DNA of 64,000 bases, from contig OZ024880.1 in assembly GCA_964017185.1 (NCBI GenBank), positions 40,390,329 through 40,454,328 on the forward strand, read 5' to 3'. The DNA comes from Rugalucina vietnamica (Eukaryota; Mollusca; Bivalvia; Lucinida; Lucinidae). Within the stretch, counting starts at the first letter, position 1, and the number at the start of each line of letters is the position of its first letter. The position numbers were made by a program, and so were the translations under genes. The notes below the pieces were generated by a model that searched no databases, was not told the DNA's origin, and worked only from the letters and a program-made list of their open reading frames with translations. Below are positions 1-10,512 of the stretch, in pieces.

Positions 1-354
1 AGACTGACGCACGGGGAAAAACAATATGTCTCCCGACCCTGTCGGGGGGAGACATAATAACAACTGTTTTTATGATGTAGACGTTTAAATGCACAACTAT
101 TTCTGTTGTGGTTAGAACAAAGCAGTGAAGAGCGCATACTGGCATGGAATAGTACTTTCATTCTGTATGCATGCTGAAAAACAATTAATATAGCATGAGT
201 TATTGTAACCAACTAGTGTTTTACATACTTGTTGCACATTGCAGCGATATAAGTATTTGTTTTGATAAATGCACAACCCAACACATAATATACTTTTCTC
301 TGTATTTATACAGCTGTAATCTTCATATGTACATAAAATCTAAAAACAATCAAT
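1..354. other. no recognisable feature
   Basis: AT-rich sequence with only short, uninformative open frames. I see no repeat, RNA gene or coding signal in it. Confidence 0.5.
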
Positions 355-650
355 CATCAGGAAAACATGTACATGAAATGTATACCCCTGCAAACCCCAC
401 TTTTATTATAGAAAAAAAAAACTGGGGTTTGAAGGGGTATACATATTTTTCTTATTTTTGCTGGAAACATAGATGTGGGTACTCGTAAGAACCACATCGG
501 CGATGCGGTTCTTACTTGTACCCACAATCAGTGTTTTGAGCTAACCTTTCAAAAATATCAAAATTTTTCCGATGAAATTTTTAATTTTTAATGCTGAAAA
601 ATGTATGGGCATGTTTTCATAATGGAACAGGAACTGGTGTCCCAAAGTCC
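355..650 (+). repeat. dispersed repeat R1, copy 1 (hairpin-bearing)
   Basis: Copy of a repeat also present near 32690-33000 and, in part, near 33185-33275. It opens with a short inverted repeat (ACCCCTGCAAACCCCA pairing imperfectly with TGGGGTTTGAAGGGGT across an A-rich loop), then a T-rich stretch, the 51-bp hairpin at 475-525, and a shared tail containing ATATCAAAATTTTTC. No ORF. It looks like a non-autonomous foldback or structured repeat. Boundaries are approximate because no target duplication was found. Confidence 0.6.
475..525. repeat. 51-bp imperfect palindrome in R1 copy 1
   Basis: Two 25-base arms around a single central G. Arms pair at 22 of 25 positions, with the core GTAAGAACC facing GGTTCTTAC. 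The same structure with different bases lies at 32776-32826. Whether it forms as RNA or cruciform DNA is not shown. Confidence 0.75.
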
Positions 651-654
651 CATC

Positions 655-873
655 CTATAAACCCAGGTAGGAAAAGACCATATTGACAGTCAGGTACTGA
701 TGCGAAGAAAACATATAATAAGCTGAGAGAGTATCTATTTCCCTAAAGATGACAAGTCAGTTACCAAAACTTTGCTAAATATATGAATACGCACATAATA
801 GACACAAACGGCAGACTTCAAATTGATACCATTAAAAATCAAACAAATAGAACCACAACAATAATACCGCCTT
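655..873 (-). repeat. diverged partial copy of Penelope-like element tail
   Basis: Aligns by eye, with many differences, to 42030-42240: the order AGTCAGTTACC, ATATGAATACGCACATAA, AGAACCACAACA and CCGCCTTG is kept. It lies directly before a second copy starting near 874, so two partial copies sit head to tail, as often seen for Penelope-like elements. Orientation is inferred from the copy at 48533-50520, where this sequence follows the RT on the minus strand. Confidence 0.5.
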
Positions 874-960
874 GAAAAAAAGGGTAAAAGTATGCTATGG
901 TCAAGAAATGGCGCAATCAGAAAAGAATTCCCATTTCAAGAACCGGGGTGGGAAATTAAA

Positions 961-2667
961 CCAGAGGACCAATGGTCCTGTAAACGCTCACCTGAGTCTG
1001 CTGCATATATCAATAAACATGTTTGAATATTATGGTATTTAACCCCAATGCAGGGGCAGATGAAGCCCTTGGGCCGTTTTCATTTTTCAGAATAATCAAT
1101 ATTCTGTCCATTTGCCAATTTCTTGCTGGCTTTTCCCTTCAAATGACATTTTAACAGTTTTTCCCATTCAAATGCATGGGCAACCCATGTTGACCTTGTC
1201 ATAAACTTGGTCAAGGTCATCACAGGGTCATGATTTATATATACATTGTAGTACTATAGCCATGGATGCTTCACGCCAAGTTTCATTGAAATCAATCTAT
1301 TGGTTTCAGAGAAGAAGATATTCGAAGGGTTTTTACCATATATGGGCATGGCGGCCATCTTGGGCATGTGACCTAGATTATTAATATATACATTGGTTCC
1401 CCCATCCTATAGATGCTTCGCATAAAATTTGGCTTCAATTAGCCAAGCGGTTTTAGAGGTGAAGATGTTTGAATACTATGGTAATATACATGTATATTGC
1501 CCCGGGGTGTGGGCATATGAGCCCTTAGGTCCATTTTTTTTTTCAGAATCATTAATATTTAGTCCTACTACCCATTTCCTGCAAGATTTTCACCTCAAAT
1601 TACTTTTTAAAAGTTTTCCCCATTCCAATGCATTGGCGACCTATGATGACCTTGTCGTAAAATAGGTCAAGGTCACCACAGGGTCATGATTTATATACAC
1701 ATCGTAGTACTTCAGCCATTGGTGCTTCATGCCAAGTTTCTTTGAAATCGATCCACCAGATTCGGAGATTTTTGAAGGGTTTTTACCTTATACGGGCATG
1801 GCAGTCATCTTGGTCATGTGAACTAGATAATTTATATATATACATTAATTCCCCCATTCCATAGATGCTTCACATAAAATTTAGCTTTGATTCGCCAAGC
1901 GGTTTCAGAGGAGAAGATGTTTGAATATTATGGTAATATTATGTATATTGCCGCGGGGTGGGGTCAGATGAGCCCCTGGGGTCCATTTTTTCAGAATCAT
2001 TAATATTCAGTCCTACTGCCCATTTCCTGCAAGACTTTCACTTTAAATGACATTTTAAAAGTTTTCCCTATTCAAATGCATTGGCGACCTATATTGACCT
2101 TGCCGTAAAAAAGGTCAAGGTCATCACAGGGTCATGATTTATATATACATTGTAGTACTTGAGCCATCGATGCTTCATGCCAAGTTTCTTTGAAATCGAT
2201 CCACCGGTTCTGGAGAAGAAGATTTTTGAAGGGTTTTTACCATATATGGGCATTGCAGCCATCTTGGTCATGTGACCTGGATTATTTATATATACATTGA
2301 TAACCCCTTCCTATTGATGCTTCACATAAAATTTGGCTTTGATTGGCCAACCGGTTTCAGAGATGTTTGAATATTATGGTAATATACATGTATATTGCCC
2401 CGGGTGGGGGCATATGAGCCCCTGGGGTTCATTTTTTTTTCAGAATCATTCATATTCAGTCCTACTGCCCATTTGCTGCAAGACCTGGATTTCTTATATA
2501 CACATTGGTCCCCCCTTCCTATATATGCTTTATATAAAATTTGGCTTTGGTTGGCTACGCGGTTTCAGAGAAGATCTTTGAAATTGTGGACGGACGGACG
2601 GACGGACGACGGACGGACGGACGGACGCCGGATCATGGCCATCCTATAAGCTCACCTTGTGAGCTAA
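961..2667 (+). mobile_element. Helitron-like non-autonomous element, copy A
   Basis: The 5' end is CCAGAGGACCAATGGTCCTG, containing the palindrome AGGACCAATGGTCCT, followed by CGCTCACCTGA. The body has about three tandem units of roughly 450 bp, marked by GGTCATGTGA-like sites near 1365, 1815 and 2269, then a shortened unit, a (GACGG)n tract at about 2587-2628, and the 3' end AGCTCACCTTGTGAGCTAA, a 7-bp hairpin followed by TAA. No long ORF. Hairpin before a CTAA terminus, core tandem repeats and an internal microsatellite are known traits of Helitron/Helentron-derived HINE or bivalve 'pearl' elements. It sits in a Penelope-like tail. The flanks read TTAAA on both sides, which could be chance. 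Confidence 0.75.
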
Positions 2668-2763
2668 TTAAAAAGCAGTTACTTATACTAAGAAAACATA
2701 TCGTAAGCCGAGTGAGCAGCTATTTTGCAATAGGCGGCCATTCCGTTACCTGCACTTAACTAA

Positions 2764-4336
2764 CCAGAGGAACAATGGGCATGGCGGCCATCTTGATCAT
2801 GTGACCTAGATTATTAATATACACATTGGTTCCCCCATCCTATAGATGCTTCAAATAAAATTTGGCTTCAATTGGCCAAGTGGTTTTAGAGGAGAAGATG
2901 TTTGAATATTATGGTAATATACATGTATATTGCCCCAGGATGTGGCCATATGAGCCCTTAGGTCCATTTTTTTTTTCAGAATCATTAATATTTAGTCCTA
3001 CTACCCATTTCCTGCAAGATTTTCACTTCTAATGACTTTTTAAAAGTTTTCCCCATTCCAATGCATTGTCGACCTATGTTGACCTTGTCCTAAAATAGGT
3101 CAAGGTCACCACAGGGTCATGATTTATATACACATTGTAGTACTTCAGCCATTGGTGCTTCATGCCAAGTTTCTTTGAAATCGGTCCACCAGATTCGGAG
3201 AAGATTTTTGAAGGGTTTTTACCTTATATGGGCATGGCAGCCATCTTGGTCATGTGAACTAGATAATTTATATAGACATTAATTCCCCCATTCCATAGAT
3301 GCTTCACATAAAATTTGGCTTTGATTTGCCAAGCGGTTTCAGAGGAGAAGATGTTTGAATATTATGGTATATTGCACCGGGGTGGGGGCAGATGAGCCCC
3401 TGGGGTCCATTTTTTTCAGAATCATTAATATTCAGTCCTACTGCCCATTTCCTGCAAGACTTTCACTTTAAATGACATTTTAAAAGTTTTCCCTATTCAA
3501 ATGCATTGGCGACCTATGTTGACCTTGCCGTAAAAAAAGGTCAAGGTCATCACAGGGTCATGATTTATATATACATTGTAGTACTTGAGCCATCGATGCT
3601 TCATGCCAAGTTTCTTTGAAATCGATCCACCAGTTCTGGAGAAGAAGATTTTTGAAGGATTTTTACCATATATGGGCATTGCGGCCATCTTGGTCATGTG
3701 ACCTGGATTATTTATATACACATTGATTACCCCTTCCTATTGATGCTTCACATAAAATTTGGCTTTGATTGGCCGACCGGTTTCAGAGGAGATGATGTTT
3801 GAATATTACGGTAATATACATGTATATTGCCCCAGGGTGGGGGCATATGAGCCCCTGGGGTCCAATGTTTTTCAGAATCATTAATATTCAGTCCTACTGC
3901 CCATTTCCTGCAAGACTTTCACTTTAAATGACATTTTAAATGTTTTCCCCATTCAAATGCATTGGCGACCTATGTTGACCTTGCCGTAAAATAGGTCAAG
4001 GTCATCACAGGGTCGTGATTTATATATACATTGTAGTGCTTGAGTCATCAATGCTTCATGTCAAGTTTCGTTGAAATCAGTCCACCGGTTCTGGAGAAGA
4101 AGATTTTTGAAGGGTTTTTACCATATATGGGCATGGCGGCCATCTTGGTCATGTGACCTGGATTTCTTATATACACATTGGTTCCCCCTTCATATAAAAT
4201 TTGGCTTTGGTTGGCCAAGTGGTTTCAGAGAAGAAGATCTTTGAAATTGTGGACGGACGGACGACGGACGGACGGACGCCGGATCATGGCCATCCTATAA
4301 GCTCACCTTGTGAGCCTAACGGCTCAGGTGAGCTAA
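2764..4336 (+). mobile_element. Helitron-like element, copy B (5' head deleted)
   Basis: Same family as copy A, in the same orientation, 96 bp downstream. Only the first bases of the 5' end (CCAGAGGA) survive before the sequence jumps into the core at GGGCATGGCGGCC, so the 5' palindrome and CGCTCACCTGA are missing. Core units follow (period marks near 2798, 3254, 3694 and 4154), a (GACGG)n tract at about 4249-4278 and the complete 3' end GGCTCAGGTGAGCTAA. Removing exactly CCAGAGG...CTAA rejoins CTTAACTAA to AAATAGGAAAACG, matching the uninterrupted copy near 42140. A duplication of up to 4 bp (CTAA) cannot be excluded at this copy alone. Confidence 0.75.
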
Positions 4337-4550
4337 AAATAGGAAAACGTACATAATGTGCAAACAACACAAAAATTCAACGCCAAAACATAAAGCAATT
4401 AGAACTATAACAGAAATATCGCCTTGGAACGATCAGTAAAATTACTGGGGACTTAAACCTGTTTTACGGGCGCCTAACCTTACCCTCAGCTTCTGCTGTC
4501 GTTCACAACAATTAGTTAGTTGTTCGGTCCTCGTGGTGAATCATTAACTA

Positions 4551-5118
4551 CTGTCTGCACAGCATCTTCCAGAAACTGCATTTTTCAAAATCTCACTTTT
4601 CTGAAAGACCTCATGAAAAATATTACCATGTCACCATTTTGCATTCCAAAAGTCTTAAAAAGTGCCACAAAAAGTTTGAAAATCCGTTGACAAATAAAAA
4701 ATTTATGCCAGAAAATAGTTTTGAATAGGGCTTTTTCCATTGTAAAAATGTCAGCAAGGGAAGTAACTATTTTCCACGCAATAAATCTAAATTGGTTATT
4801 TTTCATTTAAAATGCACCAGACCAAAACAAAATTCTAGTGTATGGCTAGCTGAGTGCCAAATTCTTAAACTTATACCACAGATTTGCTTGATTTTCATTT
4901 TTAAGGTGTTTGGATTACCTCCCTTGCACATGCAAAAGGCCTATTCAAAATATTTTTTGGGCATAATTATTTTGATTGTGAACCGATTTTCAAAATTTTT
5001 GCGGCACTTTTTAGGACTTCTGGGTTGCAAAAAAATGACATGGTCATATTTTTCTTGTGGTGTTTTAGAAAAGTGAGATTTTGAAAAATGCAGTTTCTGA
5101 AAGATGGTGTGCAGACAG
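4551..5118. mobile_element. Tc1/mariner-type foldback MITE, TA duplication
   Basis: A 568-bp element with inverted arms of about 220 bp each (4551-4770 against 4905-5118), starting CTGTCTGCACA and ending with the near-complement. TA flanks both ends (4549-4550 and 5119-5120). Removing the element and one TA gives TAACTAGTCAATG, exactly as in the uninterrupted copy near 42371. Arms diverge by roughly 15 percent by eye. No transposase, so it would need one in trans. A TA duplication is the hallmark of Tc1/mariner insertion. Confidence 0.85.
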
Positions 5119-5225
5119 TAGTCAATGCATCATCAAGGACAAACAAAAAAGTAAATCATGATAACCATCATGATGAATAAAAATCGAGGACTCACATATT
5201 CAATAAGCTGCCCGGTGATGGACAT

Positions 5226-6329
5226 TTTATACATTACCCAATTGCCAAGAATATGGTTTATAATGCAACGCTGTGCTATAAATATAATGCAAATTTCCAA
5301 CTCGGTAGTAGGTGGAGTCAGAAAGTGTCGCATATATAGCACAGTAAGCCACCTATTGTGGACGGGCATGCTTTTCCACGGACAATGTTTAGCTGTGGCT
5401 TGGTTTGGCTATACTTTACATTTGGTGGCGGCGTTGGGATAAATTATATTTTTGTCCATTTATTCATCTTAGTAACGCTGCAAGACAATAGCGGAGAATA
5501 ACGTCAAAATTGACGTCGCTACCGCGCTTTAAACAAATTATTTAGTAACTTGATGTGGACTTTATTTTGGTCAGTGACTATTTATGGCGCCCCTTTAGTA
5601 GGTCGTTGCGTTATAGACCTAAATAAACTTGGCAGAAAAGCCGGAGTTCAATTGTGAACGCTTTTAACATTCGATCTTGTGTAAACCATCTCAAAACCCT
5701 TTATATTGTCCCAAAGAAGCCGATTATAAGTGTTCAAAACCCATTGCTGAATCCATAGCTCGTGAACTTAAGTCGAATGATATAAATTTTCTATGACGAA
5801 AAATAACCGATGTCAATACAGAAACTCTTTAATCATTGTAATGGCTTCTCAAGTCAAAGGGATCAACGCTCTCTGTCTCTGAAGATTTCAGGAACAATTT
5901 GAAAATGCATGAATTTCAATCATTTTAGAGGACAACCAATTAATTTCGATTTAGATGCGAATGGCGCGCTCGTCGAAAATAGAAAGCGTTGTCAAACACA
6001 TTAGCTAGAATTAGAGTTAGTGAAGTCATAAGGATGGTTAAAATATGTTTCCCAATGAAAGTCATTTAACAATTAAGCAATTAATCCAGTTTTTTCCATG
6101 GCCACAAGGAAACTGCAACTCGCAAGCCTTGGTTACAAGTACCAGCATGCTGTGTCGATTCTTTGACACAATATAGCACATGGGAGATAATCATTACATT
6201 ATTACTGATTGGTTGTCTAGATAAAGATAAAGATAAAGAAGCTTTAACGTCGCGTTTTTAACAGACAACATTACATGTAGCTCATGAGCTATTATGCGAC
6301 ATAACAAATATCCTTAACAGAAATCTTGT
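5226..6329. other. about 1.1 kb with no recognised feature
   Basis: No long ORF on either strand and no repeat shared with the rest of the window apart from a short (GATAAA)n run near 6222-6240. Confidence 0.5.
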
Positions 6330-6435
6330 CTTAGTTGTTCGGTCCTCGTGGTGAATCTTTCACTAGTAAATGAATCATCAAGGGCAAACAAATAAAGATA
6401 CCCACCATGATGAATCAAAAACTAGGACTCACAGA
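6330..6435 (-). repeat. short fragment of Penelope-like element tail
   Basis: TTCGGTCCTCGTGGTGAATC through AGGACTCACAG matches 42345-42440 and 48905-49010. Both ends are truncated, and the right end abuts Helitron-like sequence. Confidence 0.6.
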
Positions 6436-8721
6436 TTTTTAAGGGTTTTCACGATATATGACCATGGTGGCCATCTTCGTCATGTGACCAACATCATATT
6501 AGTTATTTTTGTATTTCCTTGTACCTGAAAGCTTACATATACCAGAGGACCATTGGTCCTGAGAACGCTCACCTGAAGCAATGACCTTGACCTTGAATAC
6601 TTACATACCTTTACTGACTTCATTAGTTGTCTGCATCTGCAAAGTTTCACGTCCGAGAAAAACAAGTCTATATTTTCCATATTTCAATGGCTTTGGGTCA
6701 AGGTCAAGAAATGACAATGAGCTAAATCAATAACATACCTTTATTGTCTCCATCAGTTGTCTGCATTCAACTTTCAAGTCTCAGATCAGGCTGCAATAGT
6801 TTCCAAAATATCCAGTGTTTTCGCCTTTTCCCATGTAAAAGCCTATGTTTCCAAAATTGACCTTTCCGTAAAATAGGTCAAGGTCATTCCAGGGTCATCA
6901 TTTTAGCAAACTATGATGGGCTGGACTCCCCAATGCTACATATCAAAGTTTCGTGGAAATCCGACCATCGGTTCTGGAGAAGAAGATTTTTGAAGGGTTT
7001 TCACCATATATGGGCGTGGCGGCCATCTTGGTCATGTGATCCAAATTTCGCGAACAAATTTTCGTTCCCCCTACCCATGGAGGTTCCACATAAAATTTCA
7101 CTTTGATTGGCCAAGCGGTTGCAGAGTAGAAGATCTTTGAAAAGTGTGTATGAACGAAAGATCGGCCAAGGTCAAGAGATGACCTTGACCTATATTAATC
7201 ACATACCTTCATCTACTCTATTAGTTGTCTGCATCTAACACTTTTCAGGACTCAGGCTGCAATAGTTTACAAGAAATCCATAGTTCTAACTTTTTCCAAT
7301 GTAAAAGCCTATGTTTCTAAAATTGACCTTGCCATGAAATAGGTCAAGGTTATCCCAGGGTCATCATTTTAGCAAACTATGATCATGGGCTGGAGTCCCC
7401 GATGCTACATACCAAGTTTCGTGGAAATCAGCCTGCCGGTTCTGGAGAAGATTTTTGAAGGGTTTTTACCATATATGGGCGTGGCGGCCATCTTGGTCAT
7501 GTGACCCAAATTTCGCGAACAAACTTTCGTTCCCCCTACCCATGGAGGTTCCACATAAAATTCCATTTTGATCAGTCAAGCGGTTGCAGAGAAGAAGATC
7601 TTTGAAAAGTGTGTATGAATGACAGATCGACCAAGGTCAAGAGATGACCTTGACCTATATTAATCACATACCTTCATCTACTCCATTAGTTGTCTGCATC
7701 TACCATTTTTCAGGACTCAGGCTGCAATAGTTTACAAGAAATCCATAGTTATCACTTTTTCAAATGTAAAAGCCTATGTTTCCAAAATTGACCTTGCCGT
7801 AAAATAGGTCAAGGTCATCCCAGGGTCATCATTTAGCAAACTATGATGGGCTGGAGTCCCCGATGCTACCAAGTTTCGTGGAAATCGGCCAGCCGGTTCT
7901 AGAGAAGAAGATTTTTGAAGGGTTTTTACCATATATGGCGTGGCGGCCAGCTTGGTCGTGTGACCAAAATATCGCGAACAAAATTTCAATGCCACTACCC
8001 AAGGAGGCTCCATATAAAATTTCAACTTGATCGTCCAAGTGGTTTCAGAGAAGAAGATCTTTGAAATTGTGAACGACGGACGGACGGACGCCGGATCATG
8101 GGTATACAATAAGCTCACCAGTAAGCCTTCGGCTCAGGTGAGCTAAAAATTTGATTATAATTGGCCGAGTTGTTTCTGTAAAAAATCAGTTTTAATTTTT
8201 ATAGGTAAATAACCTTGGGCCAAGGTCAAGGAGTAGCCTTGACCTATATTACTCACATACCTTCATTATCCCTTTTATTTGTCTGCATTTACCAACTTTC
8301 AGGTCCCAGGTTGCAACAGTTCCCGAAATATCTATTGTTTTCACTTTTTCCCCCATATAAAAACCTAAGTTACCAAAATTGACCTTGTTGTAAAATAGGT
8401 CAAGGTCAACCCAGTGTCATCATTTGAACAATTTATGATGGGCCCACATCCCTGATGCTACATACCAAGTATCATTGAAATCGGGCCACCAGTTCTGGAG
8501 ATTTTGAAGGGTTTTTACCATATATGGTCATGGACGCCATCTTGGTCATGTGACCTTGACCCCGCGACCAAACTTTCGTTCCCCCATTCCATGGAGGCTC
8601 CACATGAAATTTGACTTCAATCGGCCCAGCGGTTTCCGGGGGGAAAAAGTTTGAAAATGTGACAGACAACGACAGACAGACAACATCGGCTTCCCATTCG
8701 ATAAGCTCACAGGTGAGCTAA
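6436..8721 (+). mobile_element. Helitron-like element, copy D (older, interrupted)
   Basis: Pieces 6436-6541 and 8147-8721 form one degenerate element of the second subfamily. The left piece has the GGCCATCTTCGTCATGTGACC core mark. The right piece continues through GGTCAAGGTC... units to a degenerate GACAGACAACGACAGACAG tract and a 3' end AAGCTCACAGGTGAGCTAA. Copy C (6542-8146) is inserted inside a core unit; removal rejoins ACATATA to AAATTTGATT, the expected unit sequence (compare CCACATAAAATTT near 7552). Confidence 0.6.
6542..8146 (+). mobile_element. Helitron-like element, copy C (nested in copy D)
   Basis: Begins CCAGAGGACCATTGGTCCTG, then CGCTCACCTGA. Three core units with marks near 7033, 7498 and 7958 (period 460-465 bp) belong to a second core subfamily carrying GGCTGCAATAGTTT and CCCCGATGCTAC. 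It ends with a (GACGG)n tract at 8073-8092, the hairpin GAAGCC-like stem GTAAGCCTTCGGCTCAGG and terminal GTGAGCTAA. No ORF beyond core-repeat shadows. No target duplication is needed to rebuild the host. Confidence 0.75.
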
Positions 8722-9081
8722 GTTCAGCTAACAGTGAATAAATTAAGCAGTTTATTTTTATATATTTCACTTATATGACTGCTGGCCTAATTCTGAGACT
8801 TAGAAACATTTTTAAATTTTGCCTCAAGCAACACAATTGCAGGGAAACATAAACTATTAAACAATCCGACAAAATACACTTCAGTCCTTTTATAACGCTA
8901 CTTGCTATAACATGGTTTCGCTTATAAAACTACCATTTCTTGGCTCCCAAATGGTTATTTTCCCATAGTTCTTGTATGAAATTACCCCTTCATAAGGCGC
9001 TTCACTTATAAGGTCACAGTGTAATGTTAAAGAAACTTGCTCCATCTGAACAAAGCCTTGGAGTGGTCAAAACCACACTTA
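8722..9081. repeat. degenerate TTATAA-rich dispersed repeat
   Basis: 8880-9020 contains CTTATAA phrases and GGCTCCCAAATGGTTATTTT, which recur loosely near 26290-26485 (GGCTCCCAAATTAATTATTTT). The rest of the interval shows nothing. Confidence 0.35.
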
Positions 9082-9481
9082 CGACGGGAAAGCAAAAAGT
9101 TCGTGGACTTTCTTAATAACTTTTATAATTGACGTCCAATTGTTTTCATATTTTCAGAAGTGTAATAATGGTCTATTGTCGACATTCATGTAAAATGTTA
9201 TTTGTCGAATCTTATTTTTGATTGGTCAAATTACATCGACAAACACGTGGGGTTTGCTACCCCGGAGCACGCCGTAAAATCTCTGTTTACGTGTTTATAA
9301 ATATAAAAATATTTAAAAAAATGTCATTTCTAAATCTCCTTATATTATAAAAATATTGATAATGATGTAATTCGGCTTGAAATGTGAAATTGCAGTTCTC
9401 GCATTTGAATGACAACGCTACAGCGACACTTTTTGAAAGACAAGTCTAAGCAAAAATTTAGTAAAATAACGTTACTGTTAA

Positions 9482-9685
9482 ATGGCGGAAACCTGCACAT
9501 CGATAAAATTTGTGCGAGACTTCAGAATAAAACCTACAGAAACGTCTGATTTGTTACAAACAGCTAGAGACACATCAGAACTGAAGCATTCAACAGTGTT
9601 CAATGATATGCAAAGTGTTAGTCACAACGAAATAGCTGTTAAAATACAACAAGTAAGCACAAAAATCTACGCGAACAACTTTTAA
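9482..9685 (+). pseudogene. mariner transposase N-terminal remnant
   Basis: A 67-aa frame with IKF at residues 8-10, KPTETSDLLQTA and STVF, in the order seen in the first helix-turn-helix of mariner transposases (IKF..., K..ET...LL..AYG..., S...V..W). That domain binds the terminal inverted repeats. The catalytic DDD region is absent and the frame ends before the LINE insertion, so it cannot make transposase. Assignment rests on remembered family pattern, not a search. Confidence 0.45.
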
Positions 9686-9771
9686 CGTCATGGCATGCCC
9701 CGTATAATCTTAGCGTCTGTCGCAGAAATTGTCATAAAAACTAAATTTTTCTAGCCACTTGCCTTAAACTT

Positions 9772-9815
<44 letters not shown>

Positions 9816-10512
9816 TACGCAAGCTTCTCCGAAGGATGAGTGATATGATAGAGAGAAGATGATTAAATGGTTAGATGATGAAATCCATTGTATTTTATTT
9901 TCATTCTTCATTTTTACATTCAATACATTCATTATATTACATTATATAGAAATATATACGTGATTCGACATGTATTTATGTAAATAATGTATGTTAATCT
10001 AACAGGATGATCAAGCAAGATTGCAGATTTAACAGTATACATATTTTGAGATATGATTTACATGTATATCGAAACATGATATTAATGCAATTTTTTATAC
10101 ATGTAGTATTCTTTGTATTACTAACTGAAAGCTTTCTATTATGAGACTAGTGAAATTTTTTGATTATCACGACACGTAATTAATACAGGTTCCAGCCATT
10201 GCAGTTAACTGGGCGTTTCTCAGCTAACCACAACTTCTGGAATCCGTAGTCTTGTGACGGGAGTTGCCTGCCTTCGATAACTACTATACATTAAACACTA
10301 CAAAAACATGAATAAAATGTTAGAAGTAAGATAGAAATGTGATGCAGTACCCTTGCATAGACACGCGATTCAGGAGAAGGTTTGAAGACTGAATCCCGGT
10401 CATTATGTTCGGGTATTTGCATTCAATGGTAATGTCAGAGTAAAGAAGGAGATACAAGTCAGAGTGGAAAGGGATGATACATAAATACTAAGACCGTGAT
10501 TTGATTTCAACA

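Larger units (their letters stand above)
874..5225 (-). mobile_element. Penelope-like element tail, split by three insertions
   Basis: Pieces at 874-960, 2668-2763, 4337-4550 and 5119-5225 together reproduce the uninterrupted copies at 41953-42541 and 48533-49110 in order. The gaps are two Helitron-like elements (961-2667, 2764-4336) and a TA-flanked MITE (4551-5118). The second Helitron-like junction and the MITE junction rejoin to near-exact matches with the uninterrupted copies. No coding sequence is left: this is 3'-end sequence only. Calling it a Penelope-like tail depends on its position beside the RT at 49337-50520. Confidence 0.65.

Noticed and set aside
1429..4806. Short frames of 60-94 aa on both strands
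   Set aside because: They are translations of the Helitron-like core repeat and MITE arms; near-identical peptides recur wherever the repeat does.
7774..8770. Minus-strand frames up to 114 aa
   Set aside because: Core-repeat translations shared by copies C and D (GKNPSKIFFS phrases); no independent coding signal.
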